Below, piece by piece: positions 37,510 to 45,731 of a stretch of 64,000 bases of DNA (positions are counted from its first letter, which is position 1; each line of letters opens with the position of its first letter). Source of the DNA: Paracoccus maritimus (GTDB lineage: Bacteria > Pseudomonadota > Alphaproteobacteria > Rhodobacterales > Rhodobacteraceae); NCBI RefSeq assembly GCF_025195095.1, contig NZ_JANAVZ010000006.1:62001-126000 (forward strand), in the 5' to 3' direction. Position numbers and translations under genes: made by a program. The notes under the pieces were generated by a model. It was not told the origin of the DNA, ran no database searches, and was given only the letters and a program-made list of their open reading frames with translations.

Positions 37510-38907
37510 ATGGCGACTCAGAAGATCTACGCGGGCACATCGCTGCGCGAAACGCGGGCGCGCGCAAGTTTGACCCAGCGGCTTTTTGCCGAACGACTGG
37601 GTGTCTCCTTGCCCTATCTGTCGCAGATGGAAAACAATCACCGCCCCATCTCGGCCGGTGTCCTGCTGCGACTTGCGCAGGAATTCGGCGTCGACCTGAC
37701 GACGCTGGCGGCGGGCGATGCCGACCGCATGGTAATCGACATGCAAGAGGCGCTGGCCGACCCGCTTTTCGATGCCGCTCCGCCGTTGGCCGATCTGCGG
37801 CTGGCCGCCACCAACACCCCGATCCTTGCCCGCGCCTTTCTGGATCTGTATCGCGCCCACAGGCAGGGCCAGGAGCGACTGGCCGCGCTGGACGAAGCGA
37901 TCGGAGCGGCAGGCCAGAACGCCCTGTCGACGCCTTGGGAAGAGGTTCGCGACTTCTTTCACTATTGCGACAACTATATCGACGCGGTGGACCGCGCCGC
38001 CGAACGCTTTGCCTGCCCCGCCGGGCAACGCACCGATCTGTGGCAATCGGCGGTGAAGACCCTGGCCGACAAGGGAATTCGTGTCACCCTGATGGAGTTG
38101 CCTGCAAACTCCGTCTTTCGCCGCAAGGACAACGAATTGCAGGTGAATGCCGCGGCCGAGGCACCGACGCGACTGTTCCAGCTGCTGCATCTGGTGGCGC
38201 AGGAACGGCAATCCGACCTGCTGGATGCGACGCTTGATCTGGCCCGCTTCCGCAGCGACACGGCACGGCAGATCGCGCGTCTGGGTCTGGCGAACTACTT
38301 CGCCGGCGCCGCCATGATGCCCTATCGCCCGTTTCTTGCCGCCGCACAGGCCGAAAGGCACGATCTGGAACGTCTGGCCCATCTGTTCGATGCCTCGCTG
38401 GAACAGGTCGCCCACCGTCTGTCCACCATGCAGCGCCCCGGTGCCAAGGGGGTGCCGTTCTTCTTCGTGCGGGTCGATCAGGCCGGCACAATCACCAAGC
38501 GCCATTCCGCCACCCGCCTGCAATTCGCGCGGTTCGGCGGCGCCTGCCCGCTGTGGAATGTCCATCAGGCATTCGAACAGCCGGGCCGGTTCCTGCGGCA
38601 ATTGGCCGAGACGCCGGACGGGATGCGGTATCTGCTTCTGTCGCGGGACGTGTCGAAACATGCCGGGGTCTTCAATGCCCCGGTCCGCCGCTTCGCGATC
38701 GGGCTGGGCTGCGAGGTCGCGCATGCCGAAGGCTTGGTCTATGCTGACGGTCTTGATCTGACAAAACCCCGCGCGTTCGAGCCGATCGGCATCTCGTGCC
38801 GCATCTGCCCGCGCCCCGATTGTCACCAGCGCTCGGTGCCGCCGATCGACCGGCCGCTGCGCGTTCCCCCTGACCGAAACGGACCCCTGCCCTATGAGAT
38901 TGCGTGA
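37510..38907 (+). CDS. ScfR-family (PccR/RamB-like) XRE regulator of short-chain acyl-CoA metabolism
   Basis: A 465-residue regulator. An XRE helix-turn-helix occupies about residues 10-65 (LRETRARASLTQRLFAERLG). A degenerate IrrE/DUF955-type region (FQLLHLVAQERQ, lacking HExxH) follows, and a C-terminal DUF2083-like part has Cys-rich ISCRICPRPDCHQRS. This architecture is that of ScfR proteins, which sense short-chain acyl-CoAs; PccR controls propionyl-CoA carboxylase. The ATG at 37510 gives the family start; the frame is open upstream through the operator and is not coding. Valine degradation, which yields propionyl-CoA, is encoded 8 kb downstream. Confidence 0.88.
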   Translation: MATQKIYAGTSLRETRARASLTQRLFAERLGVSLPYLSQMENNHRPISAGVLLRLAQEFGVDLTTLAAGDADRMVIDMQEALADPLFDAAPPLADLRLAATNTPILARAFLDLYRAHRQGQERLAALDEAIGAAGQNALSTPWEEVRDFFHYCDNYIDAVDRAAERFACPAGQRTDLWQSAVKTLADKGIRVTLMELPANSVFRRKDNELQVNAAAEAPTRLFQLLHLVAQERQSDLLDATLDLARFRSDTARQIARLGLANYFAGAAMMPYRPFLAAAQAERHDLERLAHLFDASLEQVAHRLSTMQRPGAKGVPFFFVRVDQAGTITKRHSATRLQFARFGGACPLWNVHQAFEQPGRFLRQLAETPDGMRYLLLSRDVSKHAGVFNAPVRRFAIGLGCEVAHAEGLVYADGLDLTKPRAFEPIGISCRICPRPDCHQRSVPPIDRPLRVPPDRNGPLPYEIA

Positions 38908-39103
38908 AGACGTCTCGCACCGCGGCCCTGCTTCGGCGGAAAATCGCCCGAAAAGGCGTGTATCCGCCCATCTGGCCCGTGCCCGGCAGTTGGTGTGTTG
39001 CCATGAAGGCACAGCTACTGTTTACCGCATGACCAACGGAACCAACGCAACCTGCACGCGACAGGTATGTGTCACCGGGGGACAGGACTTGGCGCTGAAC
39101 GTG

Positions 39104-40390
39104 ATGAACCGACTGAACAGCTCGCTCGAGCGTTTTCTTCCCGAACAGCGACTTTTCCTGCGATCCGACGACGCCACGCGCTTCGTCAGGCTTCGTCCGG
39201 TGACGCAGCTTCTGGGAATCAGCGGCATCACACTGGGCTTCGGCTGGATGCTGGTCGCCAGTTCCATCCTCGTGATCGATGCGGTCAGTTCGGGCAGTTC
39301 ACGCGACCAGATCATCCGCACCCAAAGCGCCTTCGAAGAACGGCTGGACCAGCTTTCTGCCGAACGCGACGCCCGCGCGGCCGAGGCTGTTGCCGCCCAG
39401 AACCGCTTTGCCGTGGCGCTGGACCAGGTCTCGCAGATGCAGTCCAAGCTGCTGGCATCCGAAGAACGGCGGCGCGAGCTTGAGACCGGGCTGAACGTGG
39501 TGCAATCGACCTTGCGCGATGCCATCACCGAACGCGACGACGCGATCCGCCTGACCGATGGCGAAGACGCGGCCGCAACGGATGCGGACCGCAGCAACGA
39601 GGTTTCGGTTGCGCTGGACATCCTGTCCGGAGAGCTTCGCAGCGCCGCCGAGGAACGCAGCGAAGCCCTGCAACAGGCCGAGCAGGCGCGCAGCGCCGCC
39701 GCTGATCTTGAAAGCCAGCGCGATCAGATCATCGCCCGCAACGACGAGATCCTGACGCGGCTTGAAGATGCCGTGACGGTTTCGGTCAAACCGCTGGACG
39801 AGGTATTCCGCTCGGTCGGGATGAACCCCGAGGACGTCCTGCGGACGATCCGGCAGGGATATTCCGGTCAGGGCGGCCCGCTGACGCCACTGTCCTATTC
39901 GACCCGCGGCGATGCCGCGCTGACGCAGGGCGAAACCAAGGCGAACCAGATCATCGTCACCCTGGACCAGATGAACACCTATCGCATCGCGATCGAGAAA
40001 CTGCCCTTGGCGATGCCGGTCAAATCCGCGTTCCGCTATACCTCGGGCTTCGGCCGCCGCTGGGGCCGGATGCATGAGGGTGTGGACATGGCCGGCCCCG
40101 TAGGCACACCGATCTATGCGACCGGCGACGGCGTCGTGATATTCGCAGGCCGCCAAAGCGGCTATGGAAACCTGATCAAGATCCAGCACGAATTGGGCGT
40201 CGAGACGCGCTTCGGTCATCTGTCGCGAATTGGCGTGAAGAAGGGCCAAAGGGTGTCGCAAGGCGAGCGGATCGGTGATATGGGCAATACCGGACGCTCG
40301 ACCGGGCCGCATCTGCATTACGAGGTGCGCATGAAAGGCCGGGCGGTGGACCCGATGAGCTTCATCAAGGCAGCAAGCAATGTTCAGTAA
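39104..40390 (+). CDS. M23 family metallopeptidase with coiled coil (LytM-type)
   Basis: A 428-residue membrane-anchored peptidase. One hydrophobic helix lies at about residues 29-54, a long Ala/Glu/Arg-rich coiled coil at about 65-215, and the LytM domain at the C terminus with all zinc ligands: His324 and Asp328 (HEGVD), and His405 in HLH (403-405). It should cleave peptidoglycan cross-links from the periplasmic side. The start is uncertain: ATG 39104 (MNRLNSSLERF) matches relatives; ATG 39029, TTG 39089 and GTG 39101 are alternatives. It overlaps the bactofilin gene by 11 bases, a pairing known from cell-shape modules. Confidence 0.88.
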   Translation: MNRLNSSLERFLPEQRLFLRSDDATRFVRLRPVTQLLGISGITLGFGWMLVASSILVIDAVSSGSSRDQIIRTQSAFEERLDQLSAERDARAAEAVAAQNRFAVALDQVSQMQSKLLASEERRRELETGLNVVQSTLRDAITERDDAIRLTDGEDAAATDADRSNEVSVALDILSGELRSAAEERSEALQQAEQARSAAADLESQRDQIIARNDEILTRLEDAVTVSVKPLDEVFRSVGMNPEDVLRTIRQGYSGQGGPLTPLSYSTRGDAALTQGETKANQIIVTLDQMNTYRIAIEKLPLAMPVKSAFRYTSGFGRRWGRMHEGVDMAGPVGTPIYATGDGVVIFAGRQSGYGNLIKIQHELGVETRFGHLSRIGVKKGQRVSQGERIGDMGNTGRSTGPHLHYEVRMKGRAVDPMSFIKAASNVQ

Positions 40391-40892
40391 GACCCGCGTG
40401 ACAGAAAACCGTCCCCAGCAAACCTCGTCGTCGTCGCAGGCCTCCGCCGCCGCGACGGATCAAGGTGCCGCGCCCGCAGCGTCGTCGACGCAGCCCGAAC
40501 GCAGCGAACCCGCGCCCAGCCCGGCAAAACGCGCTGTGCCGTCGGTGCTGTCGTCCGACCTGACCGTGACCGGCAACATCCAGACCGATGGCGACATCCA
40601 GATCGAGGGCAATGTCGAGGGCGACATCCGCGCCCATCAGCTGGTCATCGGCGACAGCGCCACCATCAAGGGCGAGATCGTCGGCGACGAGGTCGTGGTC
40701 CATGGCCGCGTGATCGGCCGGGTGCGCGGCCTGAAAGTCCGCCTGACCGCGACTGCGCGGGTCGAGGGCGACATCATCCACAAGACGATCGCGATCGAAT
40801 CGGGCGCCCATTTCGAAGGCTCGGTCCAGCGCCAGGAAGACCCGCTGGCCGGTGGCAACACCAAGAAACTTGCCCCTCCGCACGCCGGTTGA
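40380..40892 (+). CDS. Bactofilin (polymer-forming cytoskeletal protein)
   Basis: A 170-residue protein with a disordered Ser/Ala/Pro/Gln-rich N-terminal part (about residues 1-55), a bactofilin beta-helix core (about 56-150) with repeating GDIQIEGNVEGDI-type turns, and a short tail. Bactofilins form nucleotide-free filaments at the membrane and localise peptidoglycan enzymes. The gene starts inside the end of the M23 peptidase gene, so peptidase and scaffold are made together. A terminator follows at 40923. Confidence 0.93.
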   Translation: MFSKTRVTENRPQQTSSSSQASAAATDQGAAPAASSTQPERSEPAPSPAKRAVPSVLSSDLTVTGNIQTDGDIQIEGNVEGDIRAHQLVIGDSATIKGEIVGDEVVVHGRVIGRVRGLKVRLTATARVEGDIIHKTIAIESGAHFEGSVQRQEDPLAGGNTKKLAPPHAG

Positions 40893-40922
40893 ACCTGCGT
40901 TCCCGACCTTGTCACAGGTTCA

Positions 40923-40953
40923 CAGCCCGCGTCGTCGCGGGCTGTTTGCGTTT
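40923..40953 (+). terminator. Rho-independent terminator after the bactofilin gene
   Basis: CAGCCCGCG-TCGT-CGCGGGCTG (40923-40944) is a nine-pair stem followed by TTTGCGTTT. The tail is imperfect but T-rich. It lies 31 bases beyond the bactofilin stop. Confidence 0.7.
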
Positions 40954-41115
40954 CGGTCCCCTGCACCGCGCCCCAATCCTATTCCCCCGGGGCGCTGAAT
41001 ACAGCATCTGCCGATCCGGCAAAGCGCATCGGCCGCTTTCGCGTTAGGCTGCCCGCGACGCATGGTGGCGCCGCAGGTTCGCGGGGCGGCCAACTATCAT
41101 CTCTGAGGAGGGAAG

Positions 41116-41967
41116 ATGAAGCTACTTCGTTACGGCGCAAAAGGCGCAGAGCGCCCCGGACTTCTGGACGCGTCCGGAAAGATTCGCGATCTTTCGGAAC
41201 ACGTCACGGACATCGCCGCAGATGCGCTTATGCCGGACAGCCTGCAGCGGCTTGCCGCACTTGATCCCCAAACCCTGCCGCTTGTGGACGGGGTGCCGCA
41301 GCAGGATCTGCGGCTTGGTCCCTGTGTCGGTCAGGTCGGAAAGTTCCTGGCTATCGGCCTGAACTATGCCGACCACGCCGCCGAGGCGGGAATGGATCTG
41401 CCGTCCGAACCGATCATCTTCACCAAGTGGAACAGCTCGATCGCCGGGCCCGACGACGACCTGACCCTGCCCGCCGGATCCGCCGCAACCGACTGGGAGG
41501 TCGAACTGGGCATCGTGATCGGTGCGGGCGGCCGCGACATCCCCGAATCCGAGGCTCTGGACCGTGTTGCGGGCTACTGCATCGTCAACGACATCAGCGA
41601 ACGCGACTGGCAACTGCGGCGCGGCGGCACATGGGACAAGGGCAAGGGCTATGACGGGTTCGGCCCTATCGGTCCCTGGCTGGTCACGCCGGACGAGGTC
41701 GGCGATCTTGCGGCGATGCGCCTGTGGCTGGATCTGGACGGCGCCCGCCAGCAGGACGGCACGACGGCGACCATGGTCTTCGGACCCGCCCAGCTTGTCG
41801 CCTATTGTTCGCGCTTCACCACGCTGGCCCCGGGCGACGTCATCACAACCGGCACGCCACCGGGCGTCGGCATGGGTCAGAAACCGCCGAAATATCTGCG
41901 CCCCGGCCAGACCATGCGGCTTGGCATCGACGGGCTGGGCGTGCAAACCCAATATGTCATCGCCTAG
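41116..41967 (+). CDS. Fumarylacetoacetate hydrolase family protein
   Basis: A 283-residue FAH-fold enzyme with the metal and substrate motifs IGLNYADHAAE, DWEVELGIVIG (acidic ligands), and TGTPPGVGMG. Such proteins hydrolyse or hydrate 2,4-diketo or 2-keto-4-ene acids. The N terminus (MKLLRYG) resembles 2,4-diketo-3-deoxy-L-fuconate hydrolase-like and ureidoglycolate-lyase-like groups. The strong GAGGAGGGAAG site sets the start. The adjacent SDR, 16 bases downstream, could oxidise a sugar acid upstream of this step, but no other sugar-acid genes are present. Confidence 0.87.
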   Translation: MKLLRYGAKGAERPGLLDASGKIRDLSEHVTDIAADALMPDSLQRLAALDPQTLPLVDGVPQQDLRLGPCVGQVGKFLAIGLNYADHAAEAGMDLPSEPIIFTKWNSSIAGPDDDLTLPAGSAATDWEVELGIVIGAGGRDIPESEALDRVAGYCIVNDISERDWQLRRGGTWDKGKGYDGFGPIGPWLVTPDEVGDLAAMRLWLDLDGARQQDGTTATMVFGPAQLVAYCSRFTTLAPGDVITTGTPPGVGMGQKPPKYLRPGQTMRLGIDGLGVQTQYVIA

Positions 41968-41983
41968 CTGAAACGGGGTTCGC

Positions 41984-42697
41984 ATGCCGTCAATCGCCAT
42001 TACCGGAGCAGGCAGCGGCATCGGTCGCGCCACCGCGCGGTGCTTCATCAAGGCGGGCTGGCGCGTTGCGCTGATCGGACGGCGCGAGCCCCCGTTGCGC
42101 GACACGGCGGCGGGTCAGGCGGCGTTGGTGCTGCCCTGCGACGTGACCGATGCCGCATCGGTCGATGCGGTTTTTGACCGGATGGCGCAGGAATGGGGCC
42201 GGCTGGACGTTCTGTTCAACAATGCCGGACGCGGTGCCGCGCCGGTCACCCCCGACCTGATGTCGCCCGAGGAATTCCGCGCGGTGATCGACGTGAACGT
42301 GACCGGAATGTTCCTGTGCGCCCGCGCGGCATTCCGGGTCATGCGTGCCCAAGATCCGCAGGGCGGCAGGATCATCAACAACGGATCGATCTCGGCCCAT
42401 GTTCCGCGCGCGGGATCAATCGCCTATACCGCCTCGAAGCACGCGGTGACGGGCATGACGCGCAGCCTGTCGCTGGATGGCCGTCCCTTCGACATCGCCT
42501 GCGGCCAGATCGATATCGGCAATGCCGGGACCGAGCTTCTGACCCAGGTCAGCCGTCAGGCCGCGAACCCTGAACCGCTGATGGATGTGTCGGTGGTGGC
42601 CGACGCCGTGCTGCACATGGCAACCCTGCCGCACGGCGCGAACGTGCAGTTCATGACTGTCATGGCCACCAACATGCCCTATATCGGCAGGGGTTAG
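41984..42697 (+). CDS. SDR family oxidoreductase
   Basis: A 237-residue short-chain dehydrogenase: [10 protein letters not shown] at residues 7-16, NNAG, a catalytic Ser in INNGSISAH and the Tyr/Lys pair in YTASKHAV. Arg residues after strand two (IGRREP) suggest NADP(H) preference. The substrate is unknown; pairing with the FAH-family gene points to catabolism of a small keto or hydroxy acid. The stop overlaps the convergent DUF2189 stop by four bases. Confidence 0.88.
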   Translation: MPSIAITGAGSGIGRATARCFIKAGWRVALIGRREPPLRDTAAGQAALVLPCDVTDAASVDAVFDRMAQEWGRLDVLFNNAGRGAAPVTPDLMSPEEFRAVIDVNVTGMFLCARAAFRVMRAQDPQGGRIINNGSISAHVPRAGSIAYTASKHAVTGMTRSLSLDGRPFDIACGQIDIGNAGTELLTQVSRQAANPEPLMDVSVVADAVLHMATLPHGANVQFMTVMATNMPYIGRG

Positions 42698-43545
42698 GCC
42701 AGGTCCTGCCCGTCGGGCATCAAGCGTCGATAGACATGCCAGCTTGCATGGCCCAGCACCGGCAGCGCGATGAACAGGCCCAGAAAGAACGGCACCATTC
42801 CCACCGCCAGCAGCGCCGCGATGATCGCGGCCCAGGCGACCATCACGACCGGATTCGCAGCCACCGCGCGGATCGAGGCAATGATCGCGGTGATGAAATC
42901 CACCTCGCGTTCCAGCAGGACCGGCAGGCCCACGACGGTGAAGGCGAACAGCACCGCCGCGAAGCCGCCACCGATCAGCGTGCCGATCAGCAACATCAGC
43001 AAGCCGCGCCCGGTCAGCAGGATTTCTGCCGAACTGGTCACGTTCGTCAGCGCGGACACGCCCATGAACAGGGCGAAAATGGTATGGGCCACGAATACCC
43101 AGAACATGAACAGCAACAGGATCACCATTGCCATCGACGGCACCTGCCGGTCCTTCTGGGCGAAAACCACGCCGATCACGGCGGGCCAGTCCAGCGGTTC
43201 TTCGGCCTCGATCCTGCGGCTGACCTCGTACAACCCGACCGCCGCGAAGGGGGCGATCAGCGGAAACCCCAGCACAAATGGGATAAGCCACCATTCGCGG
43301 CCGGACGCCAGGGCAACGGCGGCAATCGCCATGCCGCCCAGGACGTAGAAAGCCGAGAACAGCAGCCCGAAGGCCGGCGCGCGGCGAAAATCGCGCCATC
43401 CTGCCGACAAGGCGTCACTGATATCACGCATCCCGATCTTCACGGGCGCGGGCAGTTCATCGGGAAGGTCAGGTCCAGTATCGGCAACTGGCGGCACGGG
43501 CCTTGACGTCTCGGACCCGGATTCGGTCGCGTCTGGTGTGGTCAA
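42694..43545 (-). CDS. DUF2189 family membrane protein
   Basis: A 283-residue protein with a Pro/Glu-rich cytosolic N terminus and about six hydrophobic segments, matching DUF2189 ([22 protein letters not shown]). Its function is unknown. The start is a TTG (complement of 43543-43545) with GGGAGG five bases upstream; the ATG a few bases upstream meets a stop at once. It is convergent with the SDR gene. Confidence 0.85.
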   Translation of the reverse strand: MTTPDATESGSETSRPVPPVADTGPDLPDELPAPVKIGMRDISDALSAGWRDFRRAPAFGLLFSAFYVLGGMAIAAVALASGREWWLIPFVLGFPLIAPFAAVGLYEVSRRIEAEEPLDWPAVIGVVFAQKDRQVPSMAMVILLLFMFWVFVAHTIFALFMGVSALTNVTSSAEILLTGRGLLMLLIGTLIGGGFAAVLFAFTVVGLPVLLEREVDFITAIIASIRAVAANPVVMVAWAAIIAALLAVGMVPFFLGLFIALPVLGHASWHVYRRLMPDGQDLA

Positions 43546-43620
43546 GTCATCCTCCCATCACACGCGCGCCCGGATCGATGCTAGGTCCGAATCACCAAGC
43601 TTGCAACGAAAACAGATGTC

Positions 43621-44115
43621 TCAGCCAAGCCGTTCGCGCAGCGCCTGCGCGACATCGGGGGTAACGAAGCGGGACACGTCCCCGCCAAGCCGTGCGATTT
43701 CCTTGACCAGTTTCGAGGCGATCGCCTGTCGTCGCGCATCGGCCATCAGGAACACCGTCTCGATGCTGGCATCCAGCGCCCGGTTCATGCCGACCATCTG
43801 GAACTCGTATTCGAAATCGGCCACCGCGCGCAGCCCGCGCACGATCACCGAGGCGCCGACATCGCGCGCGCAATCGATCAGCAGGTTGTCGAACGGGTGC
43901 ACCAGGATCTCGCCGCCGGTGCGGGCGGCGATCTCGTCGCATTCCCGGCGCACCATCTCGACCCGCTGGTCAAGATCGAACAAGGGCGACTTGTCACGAT
44001 TGATCGCAACACCGATCACCAGCCGATCGACCAGCGCCATTGCCCGCTGGATGATATCGACATGACCCAAGGTGATCGGATCGAAGGTGCCGGGATAGAG
44101 GCCAATGCGCATCAT
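43621..44115 (-). CDS. coaD: Phosphopantetheine adenylyltransferase
   Basis: A 164-residue nucleotidyltransferase with YPGTFDPITLGHVDII at the N terminus (the HxGH-type motif is TLGH), then VRGLRAVADFEYE. It makes dephospho-CoA from 4'-phosphopantetheine and ATP. Two adjacent ATGs (44115 and 44112) are both possible starts. It stands between DUF2189 and the CBS protein, with short gaps on both sides. Confidence 0.95.
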   Translation of the reverse strand: MMRIGLYPGTFDPITLGHVDIIQRAMALVDRLVIGVAINRDKSPLFDLDQRVEMVRRECDEIAARTGGEILVHPFDNLLIDCARDVGASVIVRGLRAVADFEYEFQMVGMNRALDASIETVFLMADARRQAIASKLVKEIARLGGDVSRFVTPDVAQALRERLG

Positions 44116-44199
44116 GAGGCGTCCTTGTGCATCGTCGCCTCAGCAGGGAAAGCCGATTTGGCCACCGATTGCAAGCGTTTGGCCCGATTTGATCCGGGC

Positions 44200-44661
44200 T
44201 CAGTTACCCATGATCATGCCGGTCAGCGCCTCTTTCTCGGCGGCAAGCTCTTGCAGGCGTCCGCTGACCGCGTCCCCGATCGACACGACGCCCAGCATCT
44301 CGCCCTGATCGTCCACGACCGGCAGGTGGCGGAATCGGCCCTCGGTCATGCGCTGCAGCACGGTCAGCGCATCTTCGCCGGTCGTGCATGTCTGAACATC
44401 GCGCGTCATCACGTCGGACACCGGGTTCGACAACACATCGGCACCCCGCTCGGCAAGTTGCCGCACGATGTCGCGTTCGGAAAGAATGCCGGCAGGCTGG
44501 CGCCCGTCCGTTGACACCACCACGGCGCCGATACGCTGTTCGGCCAGCAGCTTCGCGGCTTCAGCAAGGGTCGCATCGGGCTTGATCGTCACGATCGTGG
44601 CGGCTTGGAGCCCCGGCTTTCCCGCGCCCTGTTTCATGGACAGCAACTGTCTGACCAGCAT
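44200..44661 (-). CDS. CBS-domain pair protein
   Basis: A 153-residue protein made almost entirely of two CBS domains (TLAEAAKLLAEQRIGAVVV, then GILSERDIVR; TVLQRMTEGRFRHLPVV, then GVVSIGDAV). Such pairs bind adenine nucleotides and act as energy or redox sensors; this class is widespread in alphaproteobacteria without a known partner. It lies between coaD and a LysR gene, all on the minus strand, with separate-looking spacing. Confidence 0.88.
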   Translation of the reverse strand: MLVRQLLSMKQGAGKPGLQAATIVTIKPDATLAEAAKLLAEQRIGAVVVSTDGRQPAGILSERDIVRQLAERGADVLSNPVSDVMTRDVQTCTTGEDALTVLQRMTEGRFRHLPVVDDQGEMLGVVSIGDAVSGRLQELAAEKEALTGMIMGN

Positions 44662-44717
44662 CGATCTACTCCTTCACGCCGTGGTTGATTTCATCATTTT
44701 CGCGGAATCCCCCGCCG

Positions 44718-45668
44718 TCAAGCCCGACGATCAGTCGGGGCGAAGACTTGCTGTTCCAGCCGCGCGATCTCGTTGCGGATGCCGTGGGCCAATGCGTCGG
44801 CCAGAATGCCGAGGCGTCGCGAATCGCGGTCATCGGCATGGCGCAACAGCCAGAAGCTGCGGGTCAGCGAAATGCGCTCGGGCAGGATCACCTGCAAACC
44901 CTCGACGAAGGGGATCGCGAAGTCATGGACGATCCCAAGCCCCGCTCCCGCGCGAATCGCCTGCATCTGAACCGATACCGCGTTCGAGGTGATTGCGGCG
45001 GTGTGGACGCCCGTCTCGGACAGGTAATCCAGTTCCCGGTCGAAGATCATGTCGGGGATGTAGCCGATCATCCTGTGCGCCTTCAGGTCGCCCAGACCGG
45101 TGATCGGCGGATGGCGATCCAGATAGTCGCGATGCCCCGCAAGATGCAGGCGGTAATCGGACAGCCGCTGCACGGTCAGCCGCCCGGTGTCGGGGGGCGA
45201 GACCGCGATCGCCATGTCGGCCTCTCGCTTGGACAGGTTGACCACGCGCGGCAGGGCGACAATCTGTATTTCAAGCCGCGGATGCGCCTCGGCCAGGTTC
45301 CGCGCGACCTGGGGCATCAGGTAATTGGCGCATCCGTCCGGCACGCCCACGCGCAACTGCCCGCCGATTCCTTCTTCGCGCCGTGTCGATTCGACCACCG
45401 CCACGGCCGCCTTTTCCGCCGCCTCGGCCGGTGCGACCAGACGCCCGCCCTCGGCCGTCAGCCTGTAGCCCTGCGGTGTCTTTGCGAACAGGCTGGCGCC
45501 CACGGCTTGTTCCAGCCGCATGATGCGCCGCCCCACCGTCGAGGCATCCATCCCCAGCCTGCGCCCCGCGCCCGACAGGCTTTCCGCCCGCGCGACAGCC
45601 AGAAAAATGCGAAGATCATCCCAGTCCAACCCGGCCACCTTTGCAAAATTGCAAAACGCTTTTGCCAT
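44718..45668 (-). CDS. LysR family transcriptional regulator, divergent from mmsA
   Basis: A LysR protein of up to 316 residues, with the DNA-binding domain starting at LDWDDLRIFLAVARAESLSGAG and a GLGIVHDFAIPF segment late in the effector domain. It probably regulates the divergent valine-degradation genes. The start is open: ATG 45668 has an AGAGG site but adds about 12 residues not seen in most relatives; GTG 45638 or TTG 45629 would fit the family better and free the TTTGCAAA-like motif at 45640-45656. Confidence 0.85.
   Translation of the reverse strand: MAKAFCNFAKVAGLDWDDLRIFLAVARAESLSGAGRRLGMDASTVGRRIMRLEQAVGASLFAKTPQGYRLTAEGGRLVAPAEAAEKAAVAVVESTRREEGIGGQLRVGVPDGCANYLMPQVARNLAEAHPRLEIQIVALPRVVNLSKREADMAIAVSPPDTGRLTVQRLSDYRLHLAGHRDYLDRHPPITGLGDLKAHRMIGYIPDMIFDRELDYLSETGVHTAAITSNAVSVQMQAIRAGAGLGIVHDFAIPFVEGLQVILPERISLTRSFWLLRHADDRDSRRLGILADALAHGIRNEIARLEQQVFAPTDRRA
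45640..45656. promoter_or_regulatory. TTTGCAAA-type motif at the lysR/mmsA divergence
   Basis: TTTGCAAAATTGCAAAA contains one exact TTTGCAAA and an overlapping second TTGCAAAA nine bases on; TTTTGCC follows at 45660-45666. It lies 76-92 bases before the mmsA ATG. It resembles the pair before the ScfR-type gene at 37510. If lysR starts at 45668 the motif is inside its first codons. Confidence 0.4.
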
Positions 45669-45731
45669 CCTGCCTCTTTCCGCAGCATTTCCGCAAGCCT
45701 ATGGTTGCCCGAACATGATATGGAGGAAGCG

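Noticed and set aside
44685..45731. Upstream in-frame extension of mmsA to 849 codons
   Set aside because: It is antisense to lysR; the GGAGG-preceded ATG at 45732 gives the standard MmsA start.
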